From assembly GCA_013399875.1 (NCBI GenBank), contig VXAZ01009370.1, positions 876,161 through 940,160 on the forward strand: 64,000 nt of DNA, in the 5' to 3' direction. The notes below the pieces were generated by a model. It saw nothing but the letters and a program-made list of their open reading frames with translations, was not told where the DNA came from and ran no database searches. Numbering within the stretch: the first letter of the stretch is position 1; each line of letters begins with the position of its first letter. The position numbers and the translations under genes are program-made. Below are positions 24,301 through 36,274 of the stretch, piece by piece. Source of the DNA: Gymnorhina tibicen. Lineage: Eukaryota > Chordata > Aves > Passeriformes > Artamidae.

Positions 24301-27300
24301 TACCTTACTGCTGAAGCAGTCAAACAGATCTTGCTTTCTACCATTTTTTATTTTTCAGATTTCTCTGTAGCCAATATTGTAATAAGTAAAGAAGTAGGGG
24401 AAAGTAACTGCAAAAGGAAAAGCTGCTTTGTACAAGAGCGCTCGGTCTTCCCTTTGGGATCAGTTGAAGCTCCAAAAATTGTGCTTTGATGTTAACCATC
24501 CTGTGCCACCTTTAAACTGTGCTTTTGCAGCCATGCTGTGGCTTCCATAAAGCAGCATTTGGGATGCAGGCTGGTGCTTTATTGCTGCAGATGACAGCCC
24601 TGGCTGGTCAGCAGCCTTTGTTCTGGTCTTTGTTCTGGCTCTTTGCCCCACGCTTGTCCTGCATCCCCCCCGACTGTCAGCTGGGGGATCGCTGGCTCTG
24701 CCTCCCTCGCTGTTTCCTTCCCACAGCTCTGTAATGACCTGCTCTTGGGTTTGGGACTTTAGTTTGCGATTTACTAGTTATAAAACCCCAGAATTACAGG
24801 TGTGCTCCTTTACTGTGCTCAGCTGTCAGCTGTAACGCTGCTGCTGGGATGTTGTAGTGCCCTCATGTAAAGGGTGACTGGGAGACCAGTCTGAGAGTAG
24901 CTATAACTGATGATATAACAGGTAAAAAGGATCGAGAGAATTTATACATTTGGCAGCTCTAACCAATTTTTACACTTACTTTATGGACCTGGAAAGGACG
25001 GACTTACAATAACTATGAAATTCTAAAATGTCACCTGTGCCCAACTTCTACAAACTTTATTATCATTACCTCTGTAAGAATTAAAAGTCAGTTCATGTAC
25101 TCCAGAGCAGCAAATATTGTCAGACAACGTGTAATGGAAATTTCTGAGAGCCAATATTTAACATCTTGAAATGAGAAGCATCCAGGATAACTTTTGAAAT
25201 CGCTCGAATTCACTATATATTACAACAAAATATGAAGGTAAATATTAAGGTATTTTCATCAGATGGCTTTAAATTAATCTTTGGATTTCCTTTAAAAAAA
25301 GAAAATGAAGAATCTCTGAGTAATGGAGAAACAGGGTACCTCTCATATTGCTCTCACTCTGAAGTATGACATAGAGAAAAATTACATGGAAGTATTTCCA
25401 TGTCCATGTTTAAACTCTTGTTATTTAAGTCCAGAATGCTCTTAAATTATCTGGTTTAGGCCTTGATACTGCAAATTAACTCTGTGTAGATGCATAAATA
25501 GAGGCACAACAAAACGCCACTGAAATTAAAAGGTCTTGTGTGGCCTGGGGCTCTGTCTCATGGGGCTGTTTACTGGGGGTTTGTTTATTTTTAAAGTGCT
25601 TTAAAATGTTTCCCAAGAAAGTATGTGACGTTCCATAAGTGACAGATCAATAGTAGCGAACTTCAAACCCTCTTACAAAGTAGCTTTTCTTGGCTTTGTT
25701 TAGGAAAAGTCTCTTTGATTTCTGCTTGTATTTAATGTGCTCTTGGGGAACTGTGGAACATCTTCTTAAACCAAATTCAGAGAGTATCATGAACTGACAC
25801 CTGCTTAAGTCTTTAATTAAAAGTGGTTTAATCTCTAGCAATCTCTATGTACGTAAGCAGAAAGTATCTGTGTTTCATGTGTGCTTTGAACTGCCATTCA
25901 TTTAGAAATCAAAGATTTGTAAATGAAACACGGTATGCCAGACATGATGATGTTTGACTGGAATCCCTTCTTGTTGGCACAGCCTGGTTTTCCCGGTGCT
26001 GTCAGCCCCTGGGAATACATTCTTATTAAAAATTATGGAGAGAGGGGAAAATATAAAAGGAAGGCTATCTTTTAAAAAGTGTGTGTATCAACTATACACA
26101 AAATATATTTAAAACAGGCAAACACATACAGTGGGGCCTGTAGTGGAGAATTGCCAATGGGATCAGACATTTTTAGCTGAATATCTTGCAGGTGAATTAT
26201 GTTGGAGGAGCCTTTTCTACACCAACTCTAGGTTTTGGCATAACAGATTTTTATTTTTCTAACAACACCCTCTAAAAGAGTGGTTGCCCATGGAGCTGCA
26301 TACATGTAATGAGTTTATGACTGGCCTTCAGTGAAGATTTTAAACTTAAAAGCTTGTCTTGCTGTAGCTGATATGTTACTCAATATATCCTTTCTGTTTT
26401 TATACATAGTCTCTAAGATTAGTGTGGTTGAGTACATTGAAAGTAATAAAAAACAGACACAGAAAAATTGTTGCATGTTTAAAGAAAAAAAAATCATAAA
26501 ATGAAAGAGGAAGTGCATCATTTATTATAACACCATGTAGACTAATGAAAAACATACTGCAGGCTGGAAATTTGTTAAGAGCTGAACTCGAAAAGTTTCC
26601 ACTCCCAAAAAATGCCTTGGGGCCTCCAGCTGTAAGCCTGTGGCTAAAGAGGCCCTATGGTAAACTGACATAAAAAATAAGTACTCCGTAAACAGTCAGC
26701 TCCTGTTTCACAATAGTTGGAAAGATATTTTTAAAAAGTATTACCTATTGATGCTGACTGTGCTTTATCAAAGTAAAGGGAGGCAGCGCATTTATGACTA
26801 GAATGTTAAACTGGGAGTTGGACACTGGGCACCAAAATGTTCGTTGTACACAGGAGAACACGAAAAAGATGAGGTGACTTGCTGAGGGTACCAGAACAGC
26901 ACCTGGTACTCGCAGAGCTGGAATTAACATTAAATAATTCCTGCCTTCTCATCCTTTGCTCATTAGACCGAGCTGAACAAGTGCCCTGCTCCTCTCCACG
27001 CCGAGCAGGTGCCACCCCTTGTGCCCAGGCAGGTTCTTTTGTTGTGTGCAAACACCCCGTCAGAGTGTCGGTGGCGTTTGCACCAGCAGCGCTCACGCGG
27101 ATGGAACCGGCCGCTCGGGGAAGACAAGAGGAAGCTTTGTGTCTGTCCTTTAAATCTAAACAGATTAAGTTTAGATTAAAAGTCTTTCTCAAAGGTGCAT
27201 CTTCCCCGCTGGCCAGCAAGGGCTTGGCTTTGGCTTTGTTTTTCCCCTTCTCCTTGCCCAGCCCTTGTTAATGACACTCATTCCCGTGGGCTGTGGGCTT

Positions 27301-30300
27301 CCAGGCAAGTTCACCTGTCAGGATGCTCTCCCAGGGAGGCACTGCAGCCTCCATTCCTTCTTCACCTGGGTTGGGAAGCAGTTTGCAGAAGTAATGCCAA
27401 TTAAACCTTCTCATGTGCCTCCAGTCTGTTTCTGCAGAGGTTCCCCTGCCTGGCAAAGAGCCCTGGAATGCCTCAAGGATGATGGGACACTTCCATGGAG
27501 TCCAGATTTCACAAACAGAGCAAGATGTAGTAAATTGGATGTAACTTTGTATGAGACTACTTAGGTGGCTGGTTTGTGATCTTTGGGAAGCACAATCTCA
27601 GAGTTAATATTACTTATCTTACCTAAGTCCTCAGTCAGGATTTGGTAGTCCAGTACCTTTTTACAGAAGTAAAGTAGCAGGTCTAAAAGTCCCAATTTTG
27701 GTAAATATTTTCACAGTTTTACACTGATGAAATAAGCATGCACAACAATAATGATGCTGTATTGCTCCAGCTCTACTTACATGAGGTGCAGCCCAGGAGA
27801 ATGTCAGTCTGAGATGGAGCCACTGGGAGGAGAAAGGAAAAAAAAAAGAAAAGGTGAAACAGTTATTACAGGTGATTGAAAGAAATGAAAACAAAATGTA
27901 TTCAAATCTGGCAAATACAGATAATTTTCTGATGGTTCTGTTTACACTTGTGAGGTGAATTGAAGATCTTGAATAAAAGCTGTAGATTGATCGAAAAATA
28001 GAACCATAACTTCCTTCTCCTCATTAAAAATATCATGCTTGGTGGGTTAAAACTGACATGTAACAGTCCTGATATGGAATATTTGCCCTGTTAAATGAAA
28101 GTATGATAAATGTCACTTTGGTTTGCTGCTGTAAGAAGTGGTGGGTTTGGCACGCAGTGTCATGTTAATTCACTTTACTGAGCATGTGTTTGCTCCTTTG
28201 CATGCTATGGGGAAAAAATATAATAAAAATATAATGAGAATTATATTTTATTGCATTATAAGAATATTATATATCTGTCCACCCAAAATTTGTAACCACT
28301 ATTTCAGTATGCAGATACAACTCATCTAAAGGCAAAGAAAAAATAAGTAAAGCACTAATTTCCATCTGTATTGCAGTAGAAAAGAAATATAAACAGGCAT
28401 ACATAAGGCATTAAAGAGGTTTTAGCTGAGATTAATGATTGAACAGTAATATTTGTAGAGAAAGGCAACCTTTAAGAGTAGATGAGTTTTCCCCTAAAAA
28501 GAAAGATAACTAGTTAAAGGGTTCAATTATGACTGAGTTTTGTGGTAACTAGAATACTTTGTCTGGGAAAAAAAAGTTGTTTAAGATAGCTGCCTGGGCC
28601 ACTTCTTTTTTGTAGTAAAGCTTTATTGAGAGATGCAGCACTGCTCTGTAAAAGATCTGATCTCATTCTGATGCACTTTTTCTCTGCTATTAGCACCAGT
28701 TATGGTCATTGCTACCACATTTTCCAGTCAGGGCTCCCCAGCTCCTCTGCTCTCCTTGGCCTCTCTCTGCCCTCTGTTTGACATCTTGTGGCTGGCATTT
28801 AAGGACCCAAGAAAAACAAACAGCGCAACCAGTATTTTGCTTGCAGTTTTAGTTTCATAGTTTGATGAATACTAAATAGAAGGACAAACTGTTACTATTT
28901 TTATGTGGCCTTGATCTTAAGAGAAAGGGATTTCCGTGGCTGACGTGTCTTTGTGATGTGCCACACAGGTGGAAATGCCCAACACCAACTCTGGTGGCCG
29001 TAAAACCCTGCCATAGTGGCTGGTCCATCACAGTCTCTGGCTGGCCTCTCTTCTCAAGAACAAAAATAAATCTGCCACAAATTCATGCAGAGAAGGAGCA
29101 GCTCTTCTGTTCGTACTTTCATGCAAATTTAAGTCACATTCAGGGATGCAGTGGGACAGCTGCCCCATGCTTTGGAGCAGAAACTGGTTGTGGAGAGCTT
29201 CTCCTGGTGCCTCTCACTGCTGAAGTCCCACCTGGGCACAGCTGTAACACACCTGGAGCTCTGGGAGCTCCAGATGTGTAAGGACAGGCTGCAGGAGAAG
29301 GCTCCCCCTGAGTAATGCAGTGCTTTAGTTGTGTCTTGTGGCCTCGTCTCTGGGTTGGGTATGGATATCACCAGAATTAGACATGCAAATTGTTGAATTC
29401 AGCTGGCAAAATTGCACAAGTTTCTTTATAGGCATAGCAAGGTGCCTTACTGACATCTGCATTCCAAGGACCACTGCTGGGTGCTCATGGAGCTCTTAGG
29501 GCTGGGTTGGAGAAAGGTTCTGTGGTCACCCAGCAGTGTCCAAAGAGCAGCTTTGCTACTGCTGACCTACTGCAGCTTCCCAAGGGTAGCGTGTGACTCA
29601 CCACCTTCCTCCTTAGTTACTCAGGAGCCCTTCTTGATTGATTTTCTTGCTTTCTGATCCTTGCCGTTGAAGTGCAATTTCTTTTATGTAGTAAACAGTG
29701 TTTCGGGATTGATTAAATCACGACATGAATCATAATGGAAATGCTGAGCTATACCCACGGCTCCTCACATCTCTAAGTGTGTGGAGATGAATAACAAGTT
29801 CTGTAGTGACGGCCTTAAAGTGGGTTTGCAGTTTTGCTGGGAGCTGAACTCACTGGTTTTTTGTTTTAATGTAGGCAACTTGAGTGGAATAAAATGCTGG
29901 TTAATCAGTTTGAAATGGAATTGTGGCATGGATAGAATGAGCATAGTTATTTCTAGATAGCTTAAAGAATGGAGTATGATTTCAAAGGTCATGTGTAATT
30001 ATACTTTTATTCATGAGGCCTGTGTTTTATATTCTAACAAATACAATTCGTGTATTGTATTAATCATACAGAATTCTGAATCAGAACATAAAATTTTGCA
30101 GCGCTGTAATTAAGAAAAATGAAAGCGATAAGGAGTAGCAGCTGTGTGGCTAATGAAGGAGTTAATTTCAACGTGTGTTTTGGGCCATTAAGTACTACAA
30201 AGCAAAAAGTGCTGCTTTGCCAGCACAAACCAAAGGAAGGCAGTTAACTACCACTCCCTTCCCCAGCCAGCATCGCTGGGAATACCGGAGAGCTCTGGCT

Positions 30301-31026
30301 GCAGTTCCGGCAGCAGCTTGCACAAGAAATGTGCAAGAAGATATAAATCACTGGTGCAGTTGTCGTTTAGCCGGGAAAATATTTTGTGTTCTGCGCATGG
30401 GTACGGATTTTTCACTGTGGAAATGTTTTTTATCCTTTCAGGTTGGATTAAGTTTTACAAAGTTATAAAGCCAAGAGCTCAGGTGTTTTTTTCCTGTGTG
30501 TCAGGACTCTCCAGAGGCTGGGATCTGCAGGCCATCCAGTTCAGCATTGTTCACGCTGTGCTTTCCTTTTTTTTTTTTTTTTTCAAGAAGTCTGAAGCGT
30601 TTTCCTTGTGTGGTTTTGCAACCCCATTTTTTTTTTTTTTCCCCGAGCAGCAGGAGTCCTATCACTAGATCAAATTTGGAATTCACTGCTTCCAACAATT
30701 GTCTGATGGATCCACGTGTTTACACAGTGTGACACTGGCATCCAGATAGTGTCGTGAAAGTCCCCGATCAGTACTACTGTTTCAGGCTTCCTCCCTGCTT
30801 AAAAAAATAAAAAAAGAAGGGGGAGAAAATAAAAAAGGGAGATAAAAGGGAAAAGCTACAGGCACTTTTTTCGTGGTACTCAGGGGAGCAGTGAATGGTC
30901 CTGCTGTTTCAGCCACCAGTACTGTCTCACAAAATATTGGAAAAGACTTTTTCCATCTGCTGTAACTGAAAATGCCAACTCTCAGGTATTTTATCAGGTA
31001 TTTATTGTAACAATAAATAGATCTTA
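18346..31026. other. C7orf50 intron, no gene seen
   Basis: Long AT-rich non-coding stretch. The larger frames, such as those at 21.54-21.81 kb and 26.8-27.4 kb, sit in local GC-richer patches, overlap on opposite strands and carry no recognisable domain. Apart from T runs at 30.6 kb I saw no clear interspersed element or RNA gene. Confidence 0.5.
30567..30640. repeat. Paired poly(T) tracts
   Basis: Two T runs, 17 bases at 30567-30583 and 14 bases at 30627-30640, are separated by 43 bases of mixed sequence. On the minus strand these are A tracts. I see no recognisable element body beside them, so they are treated as simple low-complexity sequence. Confidence 0.8.
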
Positions 31027-31165
31027 AAATCACAGAATCGTGGAAAGGCCTGGGTTCAAAGGGACCTTAAAAATCATCTACTTCCAGCCCCACTGCTGTG
31101 GACACACCAGACCAGGTTGCTCAGAGTTCTGTCACACCTGGCCTTACTTCCAGGGGTGAATGCTA
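31027..31165 (-). mobile_element. CR1 LINE 3' fragment
   Basis: The plus strand reads as the reverse complement of a CR1 3' end. It begins AATCACAGAATCG (the inverted ATTCTGTG terminal unit), continues TGGGTTCAAAGGGACCTTAAAAATCATCTA, then GACCAGGTTGCTCAGAG and CACCTGGCCTT, ending around TTCCAGGGGTGA. This is the standard avian CR1 order, so the element is on the minus strand and 5'-truncated to about 140 bases. CR1 is the dominant LINE of birds and usually leaves such short 3' pieces. Divergence is moderate and no coding part remains. Confidence 0.92.
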
Positions 31166-34023
31166 CAAAACCGGAGACTGGAAAATAACATTTCCAGACC
31201 CGATCCTTTCTTCCTTCCTTTCGCTCCCACCTGAATGAAAACTTTTATCTGTGTAGCAGCATGCCCCTACTTAGAGCACCCACACCAGTGCCTCGATGAA
31301 GCTCCAGCTGCTTCTCCCTGCCGCTGCTGTGTCCTTGTGCTGATGTGAGCCTTTGCGTGGCCTTATTATGGCGAATGAAACTACCCAAGGGATCTTTCTG
31401 AAAACCACCCTGCTGAGGGGCAGGCTCAGGCACTTGGCATTTGTGTAGCCTGGGAAGGCCATTTGTGATTTACTTGCCCGTGTATTTTGCCAAGTGTTTG
31501 ATTCCTGTTCCCTCCTATTGGATGTAAATAAATCGGTAGCAATTACTTGGCAACAACCTTCCACAGTCGTTTGCTCTGGAGAAACTTAGTCCCTGGTAGC
31601 ATTTAGTGAAGGAAGGGGGGTTTGGCTGGGACACCAGAACCTTTCATTTTTAATGCTCTCATGGGATCTTTCACTTCCACACAAGCAACTGCCTGAACTG
31701 GCCAAGTGCTCTTGATTTAATGTTGCTTCATGAACACGACTTGTCGCAGCTGCAGGATGTCATAACCTCTATTTCCTTAGCTTAGATTTGAAATCTGGAG
31801 CCATATGATTCAGATGAACCACAACTGCCCTTGCTTTAACTTGATGTATTTGTTTTGAAAATACCGTTGTTCGCTCCAAGTTTTGGCTGCTAAACAAATT
31901 AAGCTGATCTGCGCTGGTAAGTGGGGAATACTGACCAGCTTGATTAAAAAACTCCCTAAAAAGCTGCAAAGAAAGCTCCAGTAATCTTTAGCTTATCAGT
32001 GCCAATGAAAATATTTCATTAGCGTGAACTTAAAAAATCAAAACTTGTTTTAAATACAAAACTTAGAGATTGTCCCTGAGATGAGTGTAGCTCTGATGCA
32101 AAACAAAAACAACCCCAAATTCTTACAAAAATAGTTGTTATGTTGTACAGTATTTCAGGGAAGTACACTGAGCTCACCAGAAACTGTTGCTGCAGACAGG
32201 ATTCAGAGTAGAAGATGATGAGCAGAACTGGGTTGGCTTTGCATTCAAAATTTGATTTTACAGGGCTCCTGTTCTTGCGCAGCTTAGAAACAAGCTTTTG
32301 CATTTGAAGTAAAGCCAACTGGATTTGTAAAGATACTTATCTTATTCTCTGGCCTCATTCAAATCACCAGAAAATATTAAGGCTGACAAGCTTAACTTGA
32401 TATGCTTCTCAATTAATATTTTTATGTTAGATTATAGTACACACAGATTTGCACAAGTGCCAGGTTTGAAGTCACTGAGCTGGTTTCCAAGTGGCAGATG
32501 CTGCCTTCACTATGTACGCCTGCTCTCCACAATAGTAAATACTAATGCCAGAGTTTAGTGTCTTTCTTTGGGACCTGTTGCATAGAGAAATCTTAATTTC
32601 GTCAGTTTTAATATGAGACTAAACTTTTCAGTTCCAGGTTCACACGTACAGTGTGTGTCAGTTCCCCATAACTCCTTGTTATTTTTGGCATTTTGTCTCC
32701 TGTTGAAATTTATGTGCTTATCAGTTGAGCGGGATTTTTTGTTGTTTTGGAAGTTATTTTTTTAATACTAACTTAATCTAGAATAAACAGGCAGAATAAA
32801 AGCCATGCCATTTCCTTTCTGAAGATACTCGATCGTGTGCTTTAGGCGTGTAAAATTAAAAAAAAAAAAAAAAAGAAGAGAAGCAGTCTTTGGCATGGCT
32901 GTAGTCTGTTAAATACAAAAAACCACCAAACCTTCCCCAGCATTTGAAAACCCACCCTTTTACTGAAGAAACTGAGACACAGCAGAAGTGAAAAATCACC
33001 CGAAAGGGTCTGCCTGTGCACCCAGTCACTGAAGGTCAGTCTCAATTCTAATATGTCCTTGGAGGGTTTTGTTATTGCTTGTTATATAAATGAAGATTCA
33101 TTTACAGGCTCTAATTTGTAGAAATTTTTTTTTTATGATTAAGTTTATAAATGTTGTAATCTAATTACATTCTTAACTTCCACTTTTCACAATTGCTTGT
33201 TTGTGGTGGCATTTTGTGAATTTTCTGATTTATTTATTCATAGATGCTCAGAGGGACTAAACAGAAAGTTTGAGAGCTGGGAGGCTGTCCCAAATGTAGT
33301 TTAGAGCGGTTGGTCAGCCAGTGAACTGCTTCTGCAGTCTGAAATAAGAGGTAGCCCCAGCAGCACCTGCTGGAACAGCATCTGCAGGATGCTGAGTTTG
33401 GCACATCAACATTTGTGTGTTGATAACGTGCAGGTGGATCAGTCTGAGGGCACCCGCAGAGTTGCTTCTAATTGTCAGGTGTGTCTTATGGAGTGGAAAA
33501 GTGCTGAGGAAATTGTATTCAAATACTGAAAATTACCTTACAATTAACTTGCAATTTTACTTGCTGGATTTTAGGCAATTCTACTTACTGCCAAACTGCA
33601 CGGACTGAGTGAGCTTTCTCTTCCTACTTCTACTTCCTCTCCCTCCCAGGGTATTGCAACAAACTGGTTCTGAGTTTAGCGTAAGGCGGTGGAGCTTTTC
33701 TGGATTTAAAAGCTGCTGTTGGTGTCTGGAGGCAGTGCTGTGGCCCAGGTGCTTGGCTGAATTCCTTAGCAGTGGTTCCATGACCAGCTGGAGCAGTTTC
33801 TTGCACTTCACCATCCACTCTTGTTTTGACACGGTCACTGAAAATGATTTATGCGCCCTAAGGTTTAACCCATCCCATATTAGCCTTTGTGCAACGTCCC
33901 AGCCTCGCAGGCTGACCTGACTTTATTTACATTCACACACGCACAGAGCTGACATTCCACACGTGTCTCTGTCAGAGCTGCGGAGCTGATGGCTGAAGAG
34001 CACTTTCCGTCAGCTGCTGACAG
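31166..34023. other. C7orf50 intron, no gene seen
   Basis: Non-coding sequence with only short, unrecognised open frames. An A tract at 32858-32874 is listed separately. No additional CR1, LTR or RNA gene was recognised. Confidence 0.5.
32858..32874. repeat. Poly(A) tract
   Basis: A run of 17 A residues follows TAAAATT on the plus strand. It might mark the 3' end of an old retroposed sequence, but the upstream bases match nothing I recognise, so it is called only as a homopolymer. Confidence 0.8.
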
Positions 34024-34268
34024 CTGGATGGCACCGTGCGTGGCCAGGCGGCTCCCAGGAGGGCACGTGTTCGCCTCGCTGGGCGAGTTGAACGCGGGCG
34101 CTTTATTGCCAGCAGCCGTGGGAACGTGACCACCTCCAGAGACGGAGATGCCTGCGCTGCCTCCCGTGCTGGTACCTGCCTGGTGGCACGGGATTACCTG
34201 TCAGCTAACCTGCTGCTGGGACACAGAGCTGCCTTCGAGTCTGTCATCCGAAACTGGCACTACCAGAG
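34024..34268 (+). other. CpG-rich, exon-like open segment of unknown status
   Basis: A CpG-dense patch of about 245 bases bracketed by an acceptor-like GCTGCTGACAG (ending 34023) and a donor-like CAGAG|GTGAGG. The frame beginning at 34024 is open across the whole segment and is closed by a TGA formed just past the donor. The translation is Arg/Ala-rich with no recognisable domain and no resemblance to C7orf50 or GPR146. It could be an unannotated or cryptic exon of the plus-strand transcript, or a regulatory CpG patch whose open frame is chance. Confidence 0.2.
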
Positions 34269-36254
34269 GTGAGGATTGCGGAAGGGAGGAGAGGAGAGGA
34301 CGGTGAGGGCTACAGTGCTCGAGCAGGGAGAAGCTGGAGGTGGGTTGAACGTGTTGTTGAGACAGAAAAGAAGAAAGGGATTTTGCAACAAGGAGGAAGT
34401 GGTGTGGTTGATTTGCCACATCACAGTTCTCAGTGGCCCACCCATTTGTTTTGACATCAATACCCACTCTCGAGCTATGTCCAGGCATGAAGACGACACG
34501 TACCCTCACACTTGTGATCTTCAGGGTTTGTTACTGCTCTTTGAAGAGTGAGCGTGATGTTTTAATGTTTTGTTTGGAGACTCAAGTGTTTAGATGTGTA
34601 ATTCTGCCCTTCTAGCCATTTCCCTGATTTACCTTGCAGAGTAAACATTCTTTTGTTCCATTTCCCAGACTTCCTTTTCCTTTTCTTTGCTGTTGGCTTA
34701 ATTTTGAGATATGATACTCAAGTCAGAGGTGTCTCCTTGGGAGCAAAATAAACCCCAACAGCTAAGGGTTTGAGTGAGCTAACTATTTTCTCTGTTTAGA
34801 AGCAGCAGCTTACTTTCCAGTATTCTGGAAGTCCTCAAACACAGATCCTGCCAAAGGTATTGACTTAAACAGCAGCAGTGCTTAGGAGAACACGCTCAGG
34901 TTTTCTGGCAGCTCTTACAAGCCACTTAGAATAAACAGGCACATTGCTTGCAGTGAGTTGCCCCACAGTTTGGAAAGCACTGCTGAAGGCAAATTTGTAA
35001 AGAATTTCTTCTTGTGGTTACAGTTCTCCGTTTTCATTTCTTCTGCAGTGGGTCCAGTTTCCTCAGGGTTTGATATCTAGGATCTTAATATCAAATCTGG
35101 AATGAATACAGCTGTATTTAGAGACTAAGACATTTGCAGGGTTCATAGCAATAATTCACTGTGTAGAACTCAGTGTGTTTTAAACATTCTCCCCCTGTGC
35201 ACATACAGATTTTTATAGTTGAATTGAGAATTTATAACATGCTGGGTCCCATATTCCAGGTCTGTTTTTTTCTAATCTATACACAGAACTTGGACTAGGT
35301 CATAAATTTTCTGCAGATGAAATGAAGGCTGATTAGAATTTTAATATTAAGGAAGGAAATGGCCTTGGGTAGTGCACTACAGAGCAGAACAGGCCTTCTG
35401 TTAATACACAAGAGTATTACTGTTTTCTTGAACTTTGCCTTCCAATCCAATTACGACTTGTGCCTAGAAATCATAACTCTTGGTGCCTCCCATTTGATAA
35501 TGTTGAATGTTATCCTTGTCCAAGCTTACATAATTTCCAGTAGTAAAAACAATCTTGATTATAAAACTGCTAGATAACGTACTCCTAAAATTGAGTTATA
35601 GGCAATAGTACATGGTCTTTGTTGACAAACAAAGCAGTCAGGATGGTATATCAAATTGACCCAGTTCTGTCTCTTTTTAAATTAAATGAAATCAAGAGTT
35701 TTTTCTTGGGACGTGCAATTCCTGCGGTGACATATCGTGTAACTCACACTTCGTGATAAGAATGAAGACAAAGCTTTTGGTGTAAATGGTTCTTTTCTTT
35801 TTCCGAGTCAAGGAAAATAACGGGAATCTCTTGTGCTGGCTTTCATTTTAAGCACTTCTGTGATAGCATCATGCTCACGGTATGAAATGAGCTCATACAA
35901 GGGGTAGTTCCAGCCAGTTCCCTTATCAGCGTACGCCATCGTAGCTCAGAACGTGTCCTCCCCTGTCCTCCTCCCCTGCCCTCGCCGGTAACTGGGTTGG
36001 ACCAGATGCTGCATAATTCCCTGGGTCTGTATTTACCATCGCTTGGCTGCACACATCTTTGCTGCACATTTACAGCAGAAAATATTATTACTGAAGTGTG
36101 GAATCACATTCTGGTATTATTTCATGAAAATCGATTCTGATTCCTCGCTCCTTCAGAGTATGTTAATAGCATAGTGCAACTAATCATTTTCTTACAAGGG
36201 GAATGACAATTGTATCCTTGTCTAGATGCTGCCCATGTATTTATAGGATATAAG

Positions 36255-36274
36255 TATATATATAAATATATATA
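36255..36274. repeat. (TA)n-type microsatellite
   Basis: A short interrupted TA dinucleotide run, about 20 bases, with one AA interruption. Simple sequence repeat with no evident function. Confidence 0.75.

Noticed and set aside
35985..36035. CR1-like 3' end (GGGTTGGACCAGATGCTGC)
   Set aside because: Only about 15 bases resemble CR1 and the following CCCTTCCAACC block and terminal repeats are absent.
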